From: SIG440 sp045591035
Lineage (GTDB): Bacteria > Bacillota > Clostridia > Monoglobales > Monoglobaceae
Reading direction: 5' to 3'
Length of the DNA stretch: 13,708 bases
NCBI GenBank assembly: GCA_045591035.1
Contig: JAZNSG010000056.1
Span: forward strand, 1-13,708
The notes below the pieces were generated by a model. It made no database searches and was not told where the DNA came from. It saw nothing but the letters and a program-made list of their open reading frames with translations. The position numbers and the translations under genes were made by a program. Positions 5,486 through 13,708 of this stretch are shown here, piece after piece; the first letter of the stretch is position 1; each line of letters opens with the position of its first letter.

Positions 5486-7663
5486 TTATTGTCTGCGTCT
5501 TACAACGGAAATTATGCCGTCAATTTGTTTTAGCTTTAAAATAACACTACTGAGCTGTTCGGTATTTTTTACGTCAATTGAAATCTCAACAATTGCAAGG
5601 TTATTTTTAGTAGTTCTCGCATTAAGACCTTTAATGGGAATTTTCATTTCTGCCGCTATGGTGGTAATATCAACAAGCAGGGAATCCCGGTCTGTTGCTG
5701 TAATACACAAAAGTGCCTGGAAGTTGTTTTGGACTTCCTCTGCCCAATAGACATTGATAAAGCGTTTTTCGTCTTCGGGAGAGAGCTTTGCGTTTGTTAT
5801 GTTTATGCAATCTTTTCTGTGTACGGCAACGCCTCTGCCACGGGTTATATAACCGACTATATTATCCCCGGGAACAGGGCTGCAGCAGTGTGAAATACGA
5901 ACAAGACAGTTTTCAATACCCTCAACAATTACACCGCTTTGGTTTGACCTTGAGGTTGTTTTCACCATAACCGTTTCAGGCAGACCAAAGATTTCAGATT
6001 TCGAAGCAATATCCTTTTTGCAAAGTTCTTTAAACTTGGTTAAGAACTTTGTTGCATTTGAACCGCCGTAACCCAATGTTGCATACAAATCCTCAATCTG
6101 GCGGAATCCGTATTTGGTAAGAAGCTTTTCAAAAAGAGATTCGTCGTTCATATACGAAACGGGTATATAGGATTTTTTCAGTTCTTTTTCAAAAATTTCT
6201 TTACCTTTGATTATATTTTCAGAACGATTTTCTTTTTTAAGCCATTGATTAATTTTGTTTCGTGCCTGAGATGTTTTAGCAATTTTAAGCCAATCCAGGT
6301 TAGGACCATGGACCGAATTTGAAGTATGAATCTCAATAATTTCACCATTCTGGAGCTGATAATCCAGGTTGACAATTTTTCCGTTTACCTTTGCACCTTG
6401 CATTTTGTTTCCTATGGCGCTGTGTATTGCATAAGCAAAATCAATGGGCGTTGAACCGGCAGGGAGACTTACTACATCTCCTTTTGGCGTAAAGACAAAT
6501 ACCTCGTCACTGAACATATCAATTTTAAGGGTTTGCATAAAATCTTCAGCATTTGTCAGATCTTTTTGGATATCAAGAAGTTGTTTAATCCATTCAAGCT
6601 TACTGTCCATATCACTTTTGCCGCTCTTACCTTCTTTGTATTTCCAGTGCGCAGCAATACCGTTTTCAGCTGTATTATGCATATCCCAGGTGCGGATTTG
6701 TATTTCAAAGGGAGTGCCGTTAGGACCAATAACCGTTGAATGAAGAGATTGGTACATATTTGGCTTTGGCATAGCTATATAGTCTTTAAATCTGCCCGGG
6801 ATGGGTTTGAAAAGCTCGTGAACCATACCTAAAACTGCATAACAATCTGCATCAGTGTTTACAATCACACGAACCGCAAAAAGGTCATAAATTTCGTCGA
6901 TAGACTTGTTCTGCATAAACATTTTTCTGTAAATACTGTAAAAATGTTTAGCTCTTCCCTCAACGTGGGCTTCAATATCAAGTCGTTCAAGTCTTAACTG
7001 AAACATTGAAATTATATCAACAATATATTTTTCGCGTTCACTTTGTTTTTGACTTATTTTATCAACTATTTCATAATATCCTATCGGGTCAATATATTTA
7101 AGAGAAAGGTCTTCAAGCTCCATTTTAATTTTTGACATACCAAGTCTGTGAGCAAGTGGTGCAAAAACTTCAAGGGTTTCCCTTGCCTTTGATCTTTGCT
7201 TGTCTTCAGGCATAGATTTGATGGTTCTCATATTATGGAGTCTGTCTGCAAGTTTAATAACAATAACTCTGACGTCGTTTGCCATTGCAAGAAACATCTT
7301 TCTAAGATTTTCGATTTGCTGGTCTTCGTTGGAGGTATAGGGGATTTTTCCAAGCTTTGTTACCCCTGAAACCAAAAGCCCTATAGTTTCGCCGAACTCT
7401 TTTGATATTTCTTCTTCGGTTACTTCGGTATCCTCGACAACATCATGAAGAAGCCCTGCCGCAACAGAGCTTGAATCCATTTCCATATCAGCTAAAATAT
7501 TAGCAACAGCGACCGGATGAGAGAAATACGGCTCTCCTGAAACACGAAATTGTCCTTCATGCTTTGCCTCGGCAAAGATATAAGCTTTTTTTATTGATTC
7601 AAGGTCGCTTGACGGATTGTATTTTTTAACTTTTTTGAGAAGCAAATCTAATTGTTTAGACAT
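5486..7663 (-). CDS. rel: Bifunctional (p)ppGpp synthetase/hydrolase Rel
   Basis: A 725-residue long RSH enzyme that makes and degrades the alarmone (p)ppGpp on the ribosome or in the cytoplasm. The hydrolase domain has H49, HDVVEDT (73-79) and KLADRLHNMRT (137-147), all intact. The synthetase domain (about 236-346) has RFKD (291-294), the RxKD signature of bifunctional enzymes rather than the acidic form of monofunctional RelA, and EIQIRT (320-325). Then come TGS (386-446), a Cys/His segment with HCC (592-594), H615 and C619, and a C-terminal ACT domain (about 647-725). Both activities should be functional. The ATG lies 2 bases after the recJ stop with only GGAAG as ribosome binding site, so translation is probably coupled to recJ. 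No apt or dtd gene lies beside it, unlike many Clostridia. Confidence 0.97.
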   Translation of the reverse strand: MSKQLDLLLKKVKKYNPSSDLESIKKAYIFAEAKHEGQFRVSGEPYFSHPVAVANILADMEMDSSSVAAGLLHDVVEDTEVTEEEISKEFGETIGLLVSGVTKLGKIPYTSNEDQQIENLRKMFLAMANDVRVIVIKLADRLHNMRTIKSMPEDKQRSKARETLEVFAPLAHRLGMSKIKMELEDLSLKYIDPIGYYEIVDKISQKQSEREKYIVDIISMFQLRLERLDIEAHVEGRAKHFYSIYRKMFMQNKSIDEIYDLFAVRVIVNTDADCYAVLGMVHELFKPIPGRFKDYIAMPKPNMYQSLHSTVIGPNGTPFEIQIRTWDMHNTAENGIAAHWKYKEGKSGKSDMDSKLEWIKQLLDIQKDLTNAEDFMQTLKIDMFSDEVFVFTPKGDVVSLPAGSTPIDFAYAIHSAIGNKMQGAKVNGKIVNLDYQLQNGEIIEIHTSNSVHGPNLDWLKIAKTSQARNKINQWLKKENRSENIIKGKEIFEKELKKSYIPVSYMNDESLFEKLLTKYGFRQIEDLYATLGYGGSNATKFLTKFKELCKKDIASKSEIFGLPETVMVKTTSRSNQSGVIVEGIENCLVRISHCCSPVPGDNIVGYITRGRGVAVHRKDCINITNAKLSPEDEKRFINVYWAEEVQNNFQALLCITATDRDSLLVDITTIAAEMKIPIKGLNARTTKNNLAIVEISIDVKNTEQLSSVILKLKQIDGIISVVRRRQ

Positions 7664-7665
7664 AA

Positions 7666-9372
7666 TTACACAACTTCCGCATTTTTTATATCTTTTAAAA
7701 TAAGCTGAACATTTTTATAACCTTTATAGTCATTGATGTCCAAACCAAACGCAACGTTAATAAAGTCTCCTTCGTTAAGGTGATTAAAGTATTCACCCAT
7801 TCCAAAACCAACAGCATCAAGGAATTTACCTTCCTTCAGCAGGGTCATTCTGAGATGCTTACCTTCACTCATAGTGCTGATTTTATGGATTTTAATGTTT
7901 TTAACAGCAAAAATAGGCGAAGGATTGTCTACACCAAAGGGCTGGAGTCGATTGATTTCATCCACTGTTTCTAAGGTAATATAAGTAGGTTTTATTACTG
8001 CGTCAATTGAAACAGTAGGCACCATAGCCTTTTCATCAATTTTTGTTTTTGCATTTTCGTTCATCGCTGCACGGAACTTATCAATATTTTCCGTTTTAAT
8101 TGAAAGACCCGCAGCAAGTTCGTGACCACCAAATCTTTCTAAAAGGTCACTGCAGTTTTCAAGGGCTTCAAAAAGATTAAAACCACTGATACTTCTTCCT
8201 GAACCCTTAGCCTCATCACCGTCTACTGCAAACAAAATAGATGGTTTGTAGAATTTTTCGGTTATTTTGGAAGAAACTATACCCACTATACCATGATGCC
8301 AATTTTCGTGAGAAATTATAAGTATCTGGTCATCTTTTATTGTGGGATGATTTTCGATGTACTCAAGAGCCTCAGCAAACATTTTTTGTTCTGTTTGCTG
8401 TCTGATAGTATTTTCCTCACAAAGTCCTTCAGCAAGTTCATAAGCTTTTTCACGGTCGTTTGTAAGAAACATTTCAACACTTCGTGATGCACATCCAAGT
8501 CTGCCACTTGCGTTTATTCTTGGTGCAATTATATATCCGATTGTTGATGTAGTAATCGGCTTATCGTTAGTGATTGACACTTCAAGAAGTGCCTTAAGAC
8601 CGATATTTTCCGTGTCCTTGAACCTTTTAAGACCTTCTGTAACAATAATTCTGTTTTCGTCAATAAGCGGAGAAATATCCGCAACTGTACCAAGACATAT
8701 AAGGTCTGCGTATTTTGCCATAAGCTGTTCTACCGAACTTTTTTCATCAAGAGCCTGAATGAGCTTGAATGCAACACCAACACCCGCCAAATTTTTAAAA
8801 GGATACTGGCAATCTTTTCGTTTAGGGTCGATTGCAGCAAGAGCAGCAGGAATAGTTTCTTTACATTCATGATGGTCTGTTATAATAACGTCCATACCAA
8901 TGCTCTTTGCATAGTCTGTTTCTTCTACTGCGGTAATACCGGTGTCAACGGTTATAACTACCTTAGTACCGCTTTGGGAAATCTTGTCAAGGGCTTCACG
9001 GTTTACGCCATAGCCCTCCTGGATTCTGTCGGGAACATAATAATCCACTTCAAAACCCATTTCGGTAAGTTGTTTGTATAAGATAGCAACACTTGTTATT
9101 CCATCAACATCGTAGTCACCGTATATGGTAATCTTTTCATTTTTCTCACGAGCCTCATTTATACGTTTAACGGCTTTGTCCATATCTTTGAGAAGATATG
9201 GGTCATGAAGACTTTTAAGGTCACAACTTAAAAATCTGGATATATCGTCGCTTTCTTTTATTCCCCGGTTATACAGTATAATCGAGGTAAGAGGCGAAAT
9301 ATGAAATTCCTTTGAAATTTCAACTACTCTGTTTTTGTCAAATTCCTTAAGCAACCAATTTCTTTGTAACAT
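7666..9372 (-). CDS. recJ: Single-stranded-DNA-specific exonuclease RecJ
   Basis: RecJ digests single-stranded DNA 5' to 3' in recombination, mismatch and base excision repair. The 568-residue protein has the DHH phosphoesterase motifs: GDYDVDGITS (85-94), TVDTG (141-145), TDHHE (165-169), AIDPKR (180-185), then SGRLGCASRS (289-298), and the DHHA1 part with GSGRSISGFNL (390-400) and GGHELAAG (415-422). The OB-fold region follows (about 455-568). The length matches compact RecJ of about 560-580 residues; the C-terminal extension of longer Firmicute RecJ proteins is absent. The ATG follows AGGAGA. It heads the recJ - rel - MBL - hemZ block and has a candidate promoter at 9408-9436. Confidence 0.96.
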   Translation of the reverse strand: MLQRNWLLKEFDKNRVVEISKEFHISPLTSIILYNRGIKESDDISRFLSCDLKSLHDPYLLKDMDKAVKRINEAREKNEKITIYGDYDVDGITSVAILYKQLTEMGFEVDYYVPDRIQEGYGVNREALDKISQSGTKVVITVDTGITAVEETDYAKSIGMDVIITDHHECKETIPAALAAIDPKRKDCQYPFKNLAGVGVAFKLIQALDEKSSVEQLMAKYADLICLGTVADISPLIDENRIIVTEGLKRFKDTENIGLKALLEVSITNDKPITTSTIGYIIAPRINASGRLGCASRSVEMFLTNDREKAYELAEGLCEENTIRQQTEQKMFAEALEYIENHPTIKDDQILIISHENWHHGIVGIVSSKITEKFYKPSILFAVDGDEAKGSGRSISGFNLFEALENCSDLLERFGGHELAAGLSIKTENIDKFRAAMNENAKTKIDEKAMVPTVSIDAVIKPTYITLETVDEINRLQPFGVDNPSPIFAVKNIKIHKISTMSEGKHLRMTLLKEGKFLDAVGFGMGEYFNHLNEGDFINVAFGLDINDYKGYKNVQLILKDIKNAEVV

Positions 9373-9407
9373 ATGTTTTCTCCTAAAATGTTAATTCTTT
9401 AACTGTC

Positions 9408-9436
9408 ATTTTAACACGATTTTTTATAAAAAACAA
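9408..9436 (-). promoter_or_regulatory. Candidate promoter of the recJ-rel-hemZ block
   Basis: On the minus strand TTGTTT (9431-9436) and TAAAAT (9408-9413) are 17 bases apart, about 36 bases before the recJ ATG. The -35 is weak. TTGACG, further upstream near 9454-9459, is better but has no -10 at proper distance. The -35 overlaps an AT-only inverted repeat. Confidence 0.4.
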
Positions 9437-9451
9437 CTCTTTTTTATAAAA
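9422..9451. repeat. AT-only inverted repeat between mutS2 and recJ
   Basis: TTTTATAAAAAA (9422-9433) and TTTTTTATAAAA (9440-9451) are perfect 12-base inverted arms around CAACTC; TTTTTTATAAAA also recurs as a direct repeat at 9420-9431. With only A-T pairs it would be a poor intrinsic terminator for mutS2. It may be promoter-upstream curved DNA or chance in an AT-rich gap. Confidence 0.5.
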
Positions 9452-9474
9452 TACGTCAAAATTTCTGCAATAAA

Positions 9475-11838
9475 TTATGAATTCTTAAGTTCCACAACAG
9501 TTACACCGTTTTCTCCTTCACCGTATCGCCCGTTGCGATAGGATTTGACATGGGGATGCTTTCTGAGCATTTCTTGAATACCCGTCCGAAGTACCCCTGT
9601 TCCCTTTCCGTGAATCAATGTTACTGTAGAAAGACCAGACATTATTGCTTTATCAAGAAACATATCCGCTTCGGAAAGTGCTTCCTCAAGCATCATTCCG
9701 CGCAAATCAACCTCGGTTTTCGCGGTTTTTACTCCACCTGTGTGCTTTTGAGGAATGAATTTTGCCACATTCTTTTTCGTTTCATCCTCGAGTACAACAA
9801 GAGTTGAAAGCTTTACAGAAGTCTTCATTATTCCCATTTGAACAATGCCCGTACCCGCCTTTTTGTCAAGACTCACAAGAGTGCCTTTTTCATTAAGGTC
9901 AACTACAAGAACAGACTGACCGGGTTTTAGTGCGTTTATATTCACCTTGCCGATTTGTACCGGAGTTGCAGTTTGTGACTTCGTTTTTTTCTTAATTTTA
10001 ATATTAAGGTCTTTACGCACTTCTTCCATTGCCCGAAGAGCTTCTTTTTCGTCCTTTTCTTTTTGAAGATTTCGCATGGTCTCGACAATCTGGTCTGTTT
10101 CGAGTTTTGCTTTTTCTAAAATCTCTTTCGCTTTTTTGTTTGCCTTGTCAAGAATTTTTTCACGTTCTTTTTCAAGAGCTTCACGTTCTTTTTTCAGCTC
10201 CGCTTTGAGCCTTGCTGCTTCATTTTTTAATCGTTGCTGCTCTATTCGAGCCGTATCAGTGGACTTTCTGTTTTTTTCTATTGTGGATAATATATCCTCA
10301 AATTTTACAGTTTCCTTGGTCAGAAGCTGCTTAGAATTTTCAATTACAGCATCCGAAAGACCAAGTTTCTTTGAAATAGCAAAAGCGTTACTCTTGCCGG
10401 GAACACCTATTAACAATCGGTATGTCGGGCTAAGAGTGTTTACATCAAATTCACAAGATGCATTTTCCACACGATTGGCAGACAGTGCATAGATTTTAAG
10501 TTCACTGTAGTGAGTTGTTGCAACCGTTTTAGCTCCCATATCTTTAACATATTCCAAAATAGCATTCGCAAGTGCAGCACCTTCAACCGGGTCAGTACCG
10601 GCACCCAGTTCGTCAAAAAGAATAAGCGAATTCGGAGTGAAGGTATCAAGTATATGAACTATATTTTTCATATGTGCCGAAATCGTACTGAGGCTTTGCT
10701 CAATACTTTGCTCGTCACCGATGTCTGCATAAACTCCGTCAAATACAGCAAGAGTCGTCCCCTCATCTGCGGGAACGTGAAGGCCTGACTGCGCCATCAA
10801 TGTGAAAAGCCCAATGGTTTTAAGTACAACGGTTTTACCGCCTGTGTTCGGACCCGTTACAATAAGAGTATCAAAGTCATAGCCCAGACTGACGTTTTGG
10901 GGAACAACCTTTTCCGGAGCTATAAGGGGATGACGTCCGTTTTTGATATTCAGCTGTCCGTTTTCGTTCATTTCAGGAGAAACAGCCTTTTGCAATTTGG
11001 CAAGTTTAGCCTTTGCATAAAGCAAATCAAGGCTTAAAATTCCATCATAGTTATATTTGATTTCATCGGATATCTCTGTGCATAAAGCGGTCAGTTCCGC
11101 TAAAATCTTTTCAATTTCATTCTTCTCTTTTACATACAGTGCCTGAAGCTCATTATTTGAATTCACAATTCCTGTAGGCTCAATAAAAACAGTTCCGCCT
11201 GATGCTGACATATCGTGAACAATACCCGGAACATCTCCTCTGCACTCAGCCTTAACCGGGAGGACATATCTGTCGTTTCGAATTGTTACGATAGGGTCTT
11301 GAAGGAACTTAAGATAATGGGGCGAATGAATCATACTGTTCAGTGTATCTTTAATTTTTTCGCCTTCATGAGTTATTTTGCGTCTGATTGAGGAAAGCTC
11401 AGGACTTGCATTGTCAGATATTTCTTCTTCGGAAATTATTGCTGAATTAATCCGTGTTTCTACATCCTTTGCCTCACTCAAACTTTCAAAATAATGCTTT
11501 GGTGCGTCCTCGTGCTCGTTTTTATATTTTATCAGATTTGATGCACATTTGAGTATCTTGGCTATGTTTAAAAGTTCTGCAGAAGAAAGGCTGCCCCCTA
11601 CCTCCATTCGTCTGAGTGCCTCGGTTATGGAGGAAACCCGGGAAATGCTCGGTGCACCGTATTTATAAACGGTTATCAGCGCTGCATCAGTGTCAGAAAG
11701 ACTCTGTTTTACAGCGCTCAAAGAACTTTGCGGAACAAGACTACGTGCAGCTTCCTTTGCGTCGTCGTTTATCGCTTGTTCAGCAAGGATTTCTCTTATT
11801 TTATCAAATTCAAGGGTAAATAATGTTTTTGTTTCCAT
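9475..11838 (-). CDS. mutS2: Endonuclease MutS2
   Basis: A MutS paralogue without the mismatch-recognition domain; in Bacillus it acts on branched DNA and on collided ribosomes. The 787 residues fit the family (B. subtilis about 785). Core and clamp regions (about 1-310) lead to the ATPase with Walker A GPNTGGKT (329-336) and Walker B LILFDELGAGTDP (405-417); a Lys/Glu-rich coiled coil (about 520-615); a small beta-rich domain (about 626-685); and a C-terminal Smr nuclease domain (about 708-787) with VDLRG (710-714) and HGKGTG (743-748). An ATG at 11904 in frame would add 22 residues, but METKTLFTLEFDKI is the usual family start and AAAGGG precedes this ATG. It starts 43 bases after the lipoprotein gene. 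No GC-rich terminator follows it. Confidence 0.96.
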   Translation of the reverse strand: METKTLFTLEFDKIREILAEQAINDDAKEAARSLVPQSSLSAVKQSLSDTDAALITVYKYGAPSISRVSSITEALRRMEVGGSLSSAELLNIAKILKCASNLIKYKNEHEDAPKHYFESLSEAKDVETRINSAIISEEEISDNASPELSSIRRKITHEGEKIKDTLNSMIHSPHYLKFLQDPIVTIRNDRYVLPVKAECRGDVPGIVHDMSASGGTVFIEPTGIVNSNNELQALYVKEKNEIEKILAELTALCTEISDEIKYNYDGILSLDLLYAKAKLAKLQKAVSPEMNENGQLNIKNGRHPLIAPEKVVPQNVSLGYDFDTLIVTGPNTGGKTVVLKTIGLFTLMAQSGLHVPADEGTTLAVFDGVYADIGDEQSIEQSLSTISAHMKNIVHILDTFTPNSLILFDELGAGTDPVEGAALANAILEYVKDMGAKTVATTHYSELKIYALSANRVENASCEFDVNTLSPTYRLLIGVPGKSNAFAISKKLGLSDAVIENSKQLLTKETVKFEDILSTIEKNRKSTDTARIEQQRLKNEAARLKAELKKEREALEKEREKILDKANKKAKEILEKAKLETDQIVETMRNLQKEKDEKEALRAMEEVRKDLNIKIKKKTKSQTATPVQIGKVNINALKPGQSVLVVDLNEKGTLVSLDKKAGTGIVQMGIMKTSVKLSTLVVLEDETKKNVAKFIPQKHTGGVKTAKTEVDLRGMMLEEALSEADMFLDKAIMSGLSTVTLIHGKGTGVLRTGIQEMLRKHPHVKSYRNGRYGEGENGVTVVELKNS

Positions 11839-11863
11839 TTCTGCATCCCTTTCAGGTGTGTTC

Positions 11864-11892
11864 AGTGTATTTTGCATCAATTTAATCAACAA
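11864..11892 (-). promoter_or_regulatory. Weak candidate promoter of mutS2
   Basis: On the minus strand TTGTTG (11887-11892) and TACACT (11864-11869) are 17 bases apart, overlapping the end of the lipoprotein gene. Both boxes match consensus poorly (3/6 and 4/6). Read-through from the lipoprotein gene is an equally good explanation. Confidence 0.25.
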
Positions 11893-12430
11893 AAAATGTG
11901 GCAAAAAACTCTTCCATATTTACATCAGCAGATTTTGGCTGGTCAACATATCCAACAGCTTCAATCAGCATTGCTCCTTTTGGGGTATCTACTGTATGAA
12001 ACGAAAAAATCTGTTCAATGTCATTTGCTTTTTTTGTATAGTAAACTCCGTTCATGAGTTTTCCATCCCCACCAAAATAGGTATCTTTGACACTGACATC
12101 ATCTTTTCCCGATTGAAGAACAAGACTTTCTGCAAGTTCTTTTGCATCGGTATCCTTAAACAATTGAACAGCAATATATATTGGCGATTTTTGTTCTTCT
12201 TCCGTTAAATTAATGAATTTTTCTTTATTGTTTTCAAACGTGTGGGAAAAAGCTTTTTCATCAAGTTTAACATTGAAACCAAGCTCACTTTTATATTGTT
12301 TTATGTCCTCATTTGTATAAACAGCAGTCTTTTCATCTAATTGGTCACCAACATCAACTAACGTTGTCTTACAAGCAGAAACGCTAAAGGCAATAAATAA
12401 GCTCAAAAGTAATACGAATGTTTTTTTCAT
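11882..12430 (-). CDS. Small lipoprotein of unknown function
   Basis: A 182-residue exported protein. MKKTFVLLLSLFIAFSVSAC (1-20) is a clear type II signal peptide: charged start, hydrophobic core and a VSAC lipobox with C20 as the lipidated cysteine. After cleavage it would sit on the outer face of the cytoplasmic membrane. The remaining 160 or so residues are hydrophilic, mixed alpha/beta in character (for example IYIAVQLFKDTDAKELAESL and later FSFHTVDTPKGAMLIEAVGYV) and end in FFATFFVD. I recognise no family. The open frame extends 31 codons further upstream, but GAGAGGAAATATT before this ATG and the signal peptide fix the start. Its leader carries a small hairpin, CGAGAA/TTCTCG (12467-12487). 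It lies between an SLH surface protein gene and mutS2, all in one direction. Confidence 0.8.
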   Translation of the reverse strand: MKKTFVLLLSLFIAFSVSACKTTLVDVGDQLDEKTAVYTNEDIKQYKSELGFNVKLDEKAFSHTFENNKEKFINLTEEEQKSPIYIAVQLFKDTDAKELAESLVLQSGKDDVSVKDTYFGGDGKLMNGVYYTKKANDIEQIFSFHTVDTPKGAMLIEAVGYVDQPKSADVNMEEFFATFFVD

Positions 12431-12560
12431 AATATTTCCTCTCTTTCTTCGATATCTCAGAACCCGCGAGAATACTGGATTTTCTCGATCCTGATGATAT
12501 ATGTAAATATAATAAATCGGCAAACTAATCTTTTAAATTGTATAAACTTGACACGAGTAA

Positions 12561-12569
12561 ATTATAACA
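12561..12569 (-). promoter_or_regulatory. Extended -10 promoter candidate for the lipoprotein gene
   Basis: On the minus strand TGTTATAAT gives a perfect TATAAT preceded by TG at the extended position, just downstream of the SLH gene's stop. No good -35 is at 16-18 bases. The predicted leader would be about 125 nt. A second possibility is TTGCCG near 12520 with an AT-rich -10. Confidence 0.35.
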
Positions 12570-12577
12570 ATCTCTTG

Positions 12578-13708
12578 TCATCGCTTATCCTCAACTAACC
12601 TGTATCCTTCGTAATACAATTTTTCAGTTTTGGCTTTTCCTTCATCAGAATATAAAACCGCACCATCAACAAAGCCATATTTTTCATTATTGTATTTTGC
12701 AACATCTTCAGAATTTATAATAGTCCCCAAAAATGTTTCCACAGGGCTAGTTCTCGACATACCTCCGCCTTCAATAACTTCAAATTTTGTAACATCATCA
12801 ACATATAGAGGCAGACAACCATTATATGCGTCGTTTTTATCTTTTGCATATGGGAATTCCAATACTTCAAAAGTAGTTGGATCAGCACCAATAACTTTAA
12901 ATACTCCCCCACCATCTCGTAAATAAATATATACAAAATTTTTATCCTTTGCATAATTTCGTCTATCTTTTGTGCTGATTACCTCAAATGTATCAGGATC
13001 TGAGCCCTCTATTTTGTGTGCCATAAAGTACACATTTTCGTTATCTCTTGCAAAATTTTCGTACTCAAGTAGTTCGAATTCGTCCTTATCAACATCAATA
13101 GGTGTCACTCTTCTGCCAACTGCCATATCATATGTTACATAATTCCATGTGTCATTTTCGTATACATAACCAAGCTCACCTGCTTCTTTTTTCATAAATT
13201 CAGCAAGCCAGTTTATAAAATTTGCATCAAAAACTCTGACAACTGTAACAATTGCCTGTTCTGTTGTGTATGTATCCTTGGGAGCAAATTTATTTTCTCC
13301 AACACCTTTCATAAATCCTAAATTACTTATTCGCTGAACTGAACTCATAGCCCAATCAGATATATCACTTAAATCATTATACTCATACCAAACTTCTGTA
13401 GCTGCCATTGGTGTTGTTATATCTATCATGCGTACAATAATAGTTGCAGCTTCTTCACGGGTAAGATTATCATTAGGGGCAAATTTCGTTTCACTTTTTC
13501 CGTTAATAATTCCAATATGATGTAAAAACAAGACTTTCTCATCGTCCGTATCAGTAAATGCTTTATCTATAAAAGACGGAAACTCTGTATCATCTTCTTC
13601 TAAATTTTCTTCACACCAAGCTTGAAAATAAGGTGTTTGTATAACAAGATTGAATATCAACTCACAAAAATCTAAACGAGAAATATTTGATTTGAATTCA
13701 TACTCTTT
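12578..13708 (-). CDS. SLH-domain surface protein with DKNYY-type repeats (5' end outside window)
   Basis: The frame is open from the stop at 12578 to the window edge, 376 residues, so the gene is incomplete; its true start lies beyond 13708. Counting from the edge, residues 1-22 (SNISRLDFCELIFN) are the end of one S-layer homology domain. A second is at 51-95 (IINGKSETKFAPNDNLTREE) and a third at 111-160 (FMKGVGENKFAPKDTYTTEQ). SLH domains bind secondary cell-wall polymers, so the protein is probably displayed on the wall. After it come about three repeats of the DKNYY kind: FARDNENVYF (219-228), YAKDKNFVYIY (252-262) and YAKDKNDAYNG (287-297), each followed by a D(P)xTFEVI-like segment. DKNYY has no assigned function. 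The C-terminus is charged, with no sorting signal. Export signal should be in the missing part. Confidence 0.85.
   Translation of the reverse strand, partial: KEYEFKSNISRLDFCELIFNLVIQTPYFQAWCEENLEEDDTEFPSFIDKAFTDTDDEKVLFLHHIGIINGKSETKFAPNDNLTREEAATIIVRMIDITTPMAATEVWYEYNDLSDISDWAMSSVQRISNLGFMKGVGENKFAPKDTYTTEQAIVTVVRVFDANFINWLAEFMKKEAGELGYVYENDTWNYVTYDMAVGRRVTPIDVDKDEFELLEYENFARDNENVYFMAHKIEGSDPDTFEVISTKDRRNYAKDKNFVYIYLRDGGGVFKVIGADPTTFEVLEFPYAKDKNDAYNGCLPLYVDDVTKFEVIEGGGMSRTSPVETFLGTIINSEDVAKYNNEKYGFVDGAVLYSDEGKAKTEKLYYEGYRLVEDKR

Noticed and set aside
9422..9451. Terminator of mutS2
   Set aside because: The inverted repeat has A-T pairs only, so the stem would be too weak for confident intrinsic termination.
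10076..10492. 138-residue plus-strand open frame with many Ser and Phe residues
   Set aside because: It is the antisense image of the Lys/Glu-rich coiled coil of MutS2.
11839..11904. Upstream ATG of mutS2 adding 22 residues
   Set aside because: The MutS2 family starts at METKTLF-like sequence, the extension overlaps the lipoprotein gene, and AAAGGG precedes the later ATG.
12431..12523. N-terminal extension of the lipoprotein
   Set aside because: It would bury the signal peptide 31 residues inside the protein and lacks a ribosome binding site.
13658..13660. TTG start for a 360-residue version of the SLH-DKNYY protein
   Set aside because: The frame stays open to the window edge and the extra residues (SNISRLDFCE) belong to an SLH domain, so the gene begins outside the window.

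Overview
The window reads as an AT-rich chromosomal segment of an anaerobic, low-GC Gram-positive bacterium, most likely a gut- or rumen-type Clostridia. The indicators are a bifunctional Rel enzyme, MutS2, HemZ, an SLH-domain surface protein, a lipoprotein with a Gram-positive style signal, consensus sigma-A promoters and strong AGGAGG ribosome binding sites. Every gene I can support lies on the minus strand, so transcription runs from high to low coordinates.

In transcription order (right to left): the 3' part of an SLH-DKNYY surface protein that runs off the right edge (12578-13708); a small unrecognised lipoprotein (11882-12430); mutS2 (9475-11838); a tight four-gene block recJ - rel - MBL hydrolase - hemZ (3681-9372), with a 2 nt gap, an 18 nt gap and an ATGA overlap; rpsO behind a near-perfect promoter and a hairpin-bearing leader (3272-3663); and pnp with its own probable promoter and a clear intrinsic terminator (922-3118). 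These are housekeeping functions: DNA repair and recombination (mutS2, recJ), stringent response (rel), porphyrin-type radical SAM chemistry (hemZ), translation (rpsO) and RNA turnover (pnp).

The accessory part is positions 1-915, downstream of the pnp terminator. A strong minus-strand promoter (886-915) fires into an array of short hairpins separated by eight copies of AGCTAAAT(T), four in one orientation and four in the other (643-838). The array can fold into stacked four-way junctions. Beyond it lies a DUF559 endonuclease-like gene (162-530) bounded by inverted copies of a two-hairpin palindromic repeat. One repeat copy supplies the gene's Shine-Dalgarno sequence and another supplies its last codons and stop. 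A further repeat copy appears to sit inside the loop of one flanking copy. The DUF559 gene plus its repeats, and the hairpin array with its promoter, are the two items here most likely to be an undescribed system. Both are read from sequence alone and remain hypotheses.
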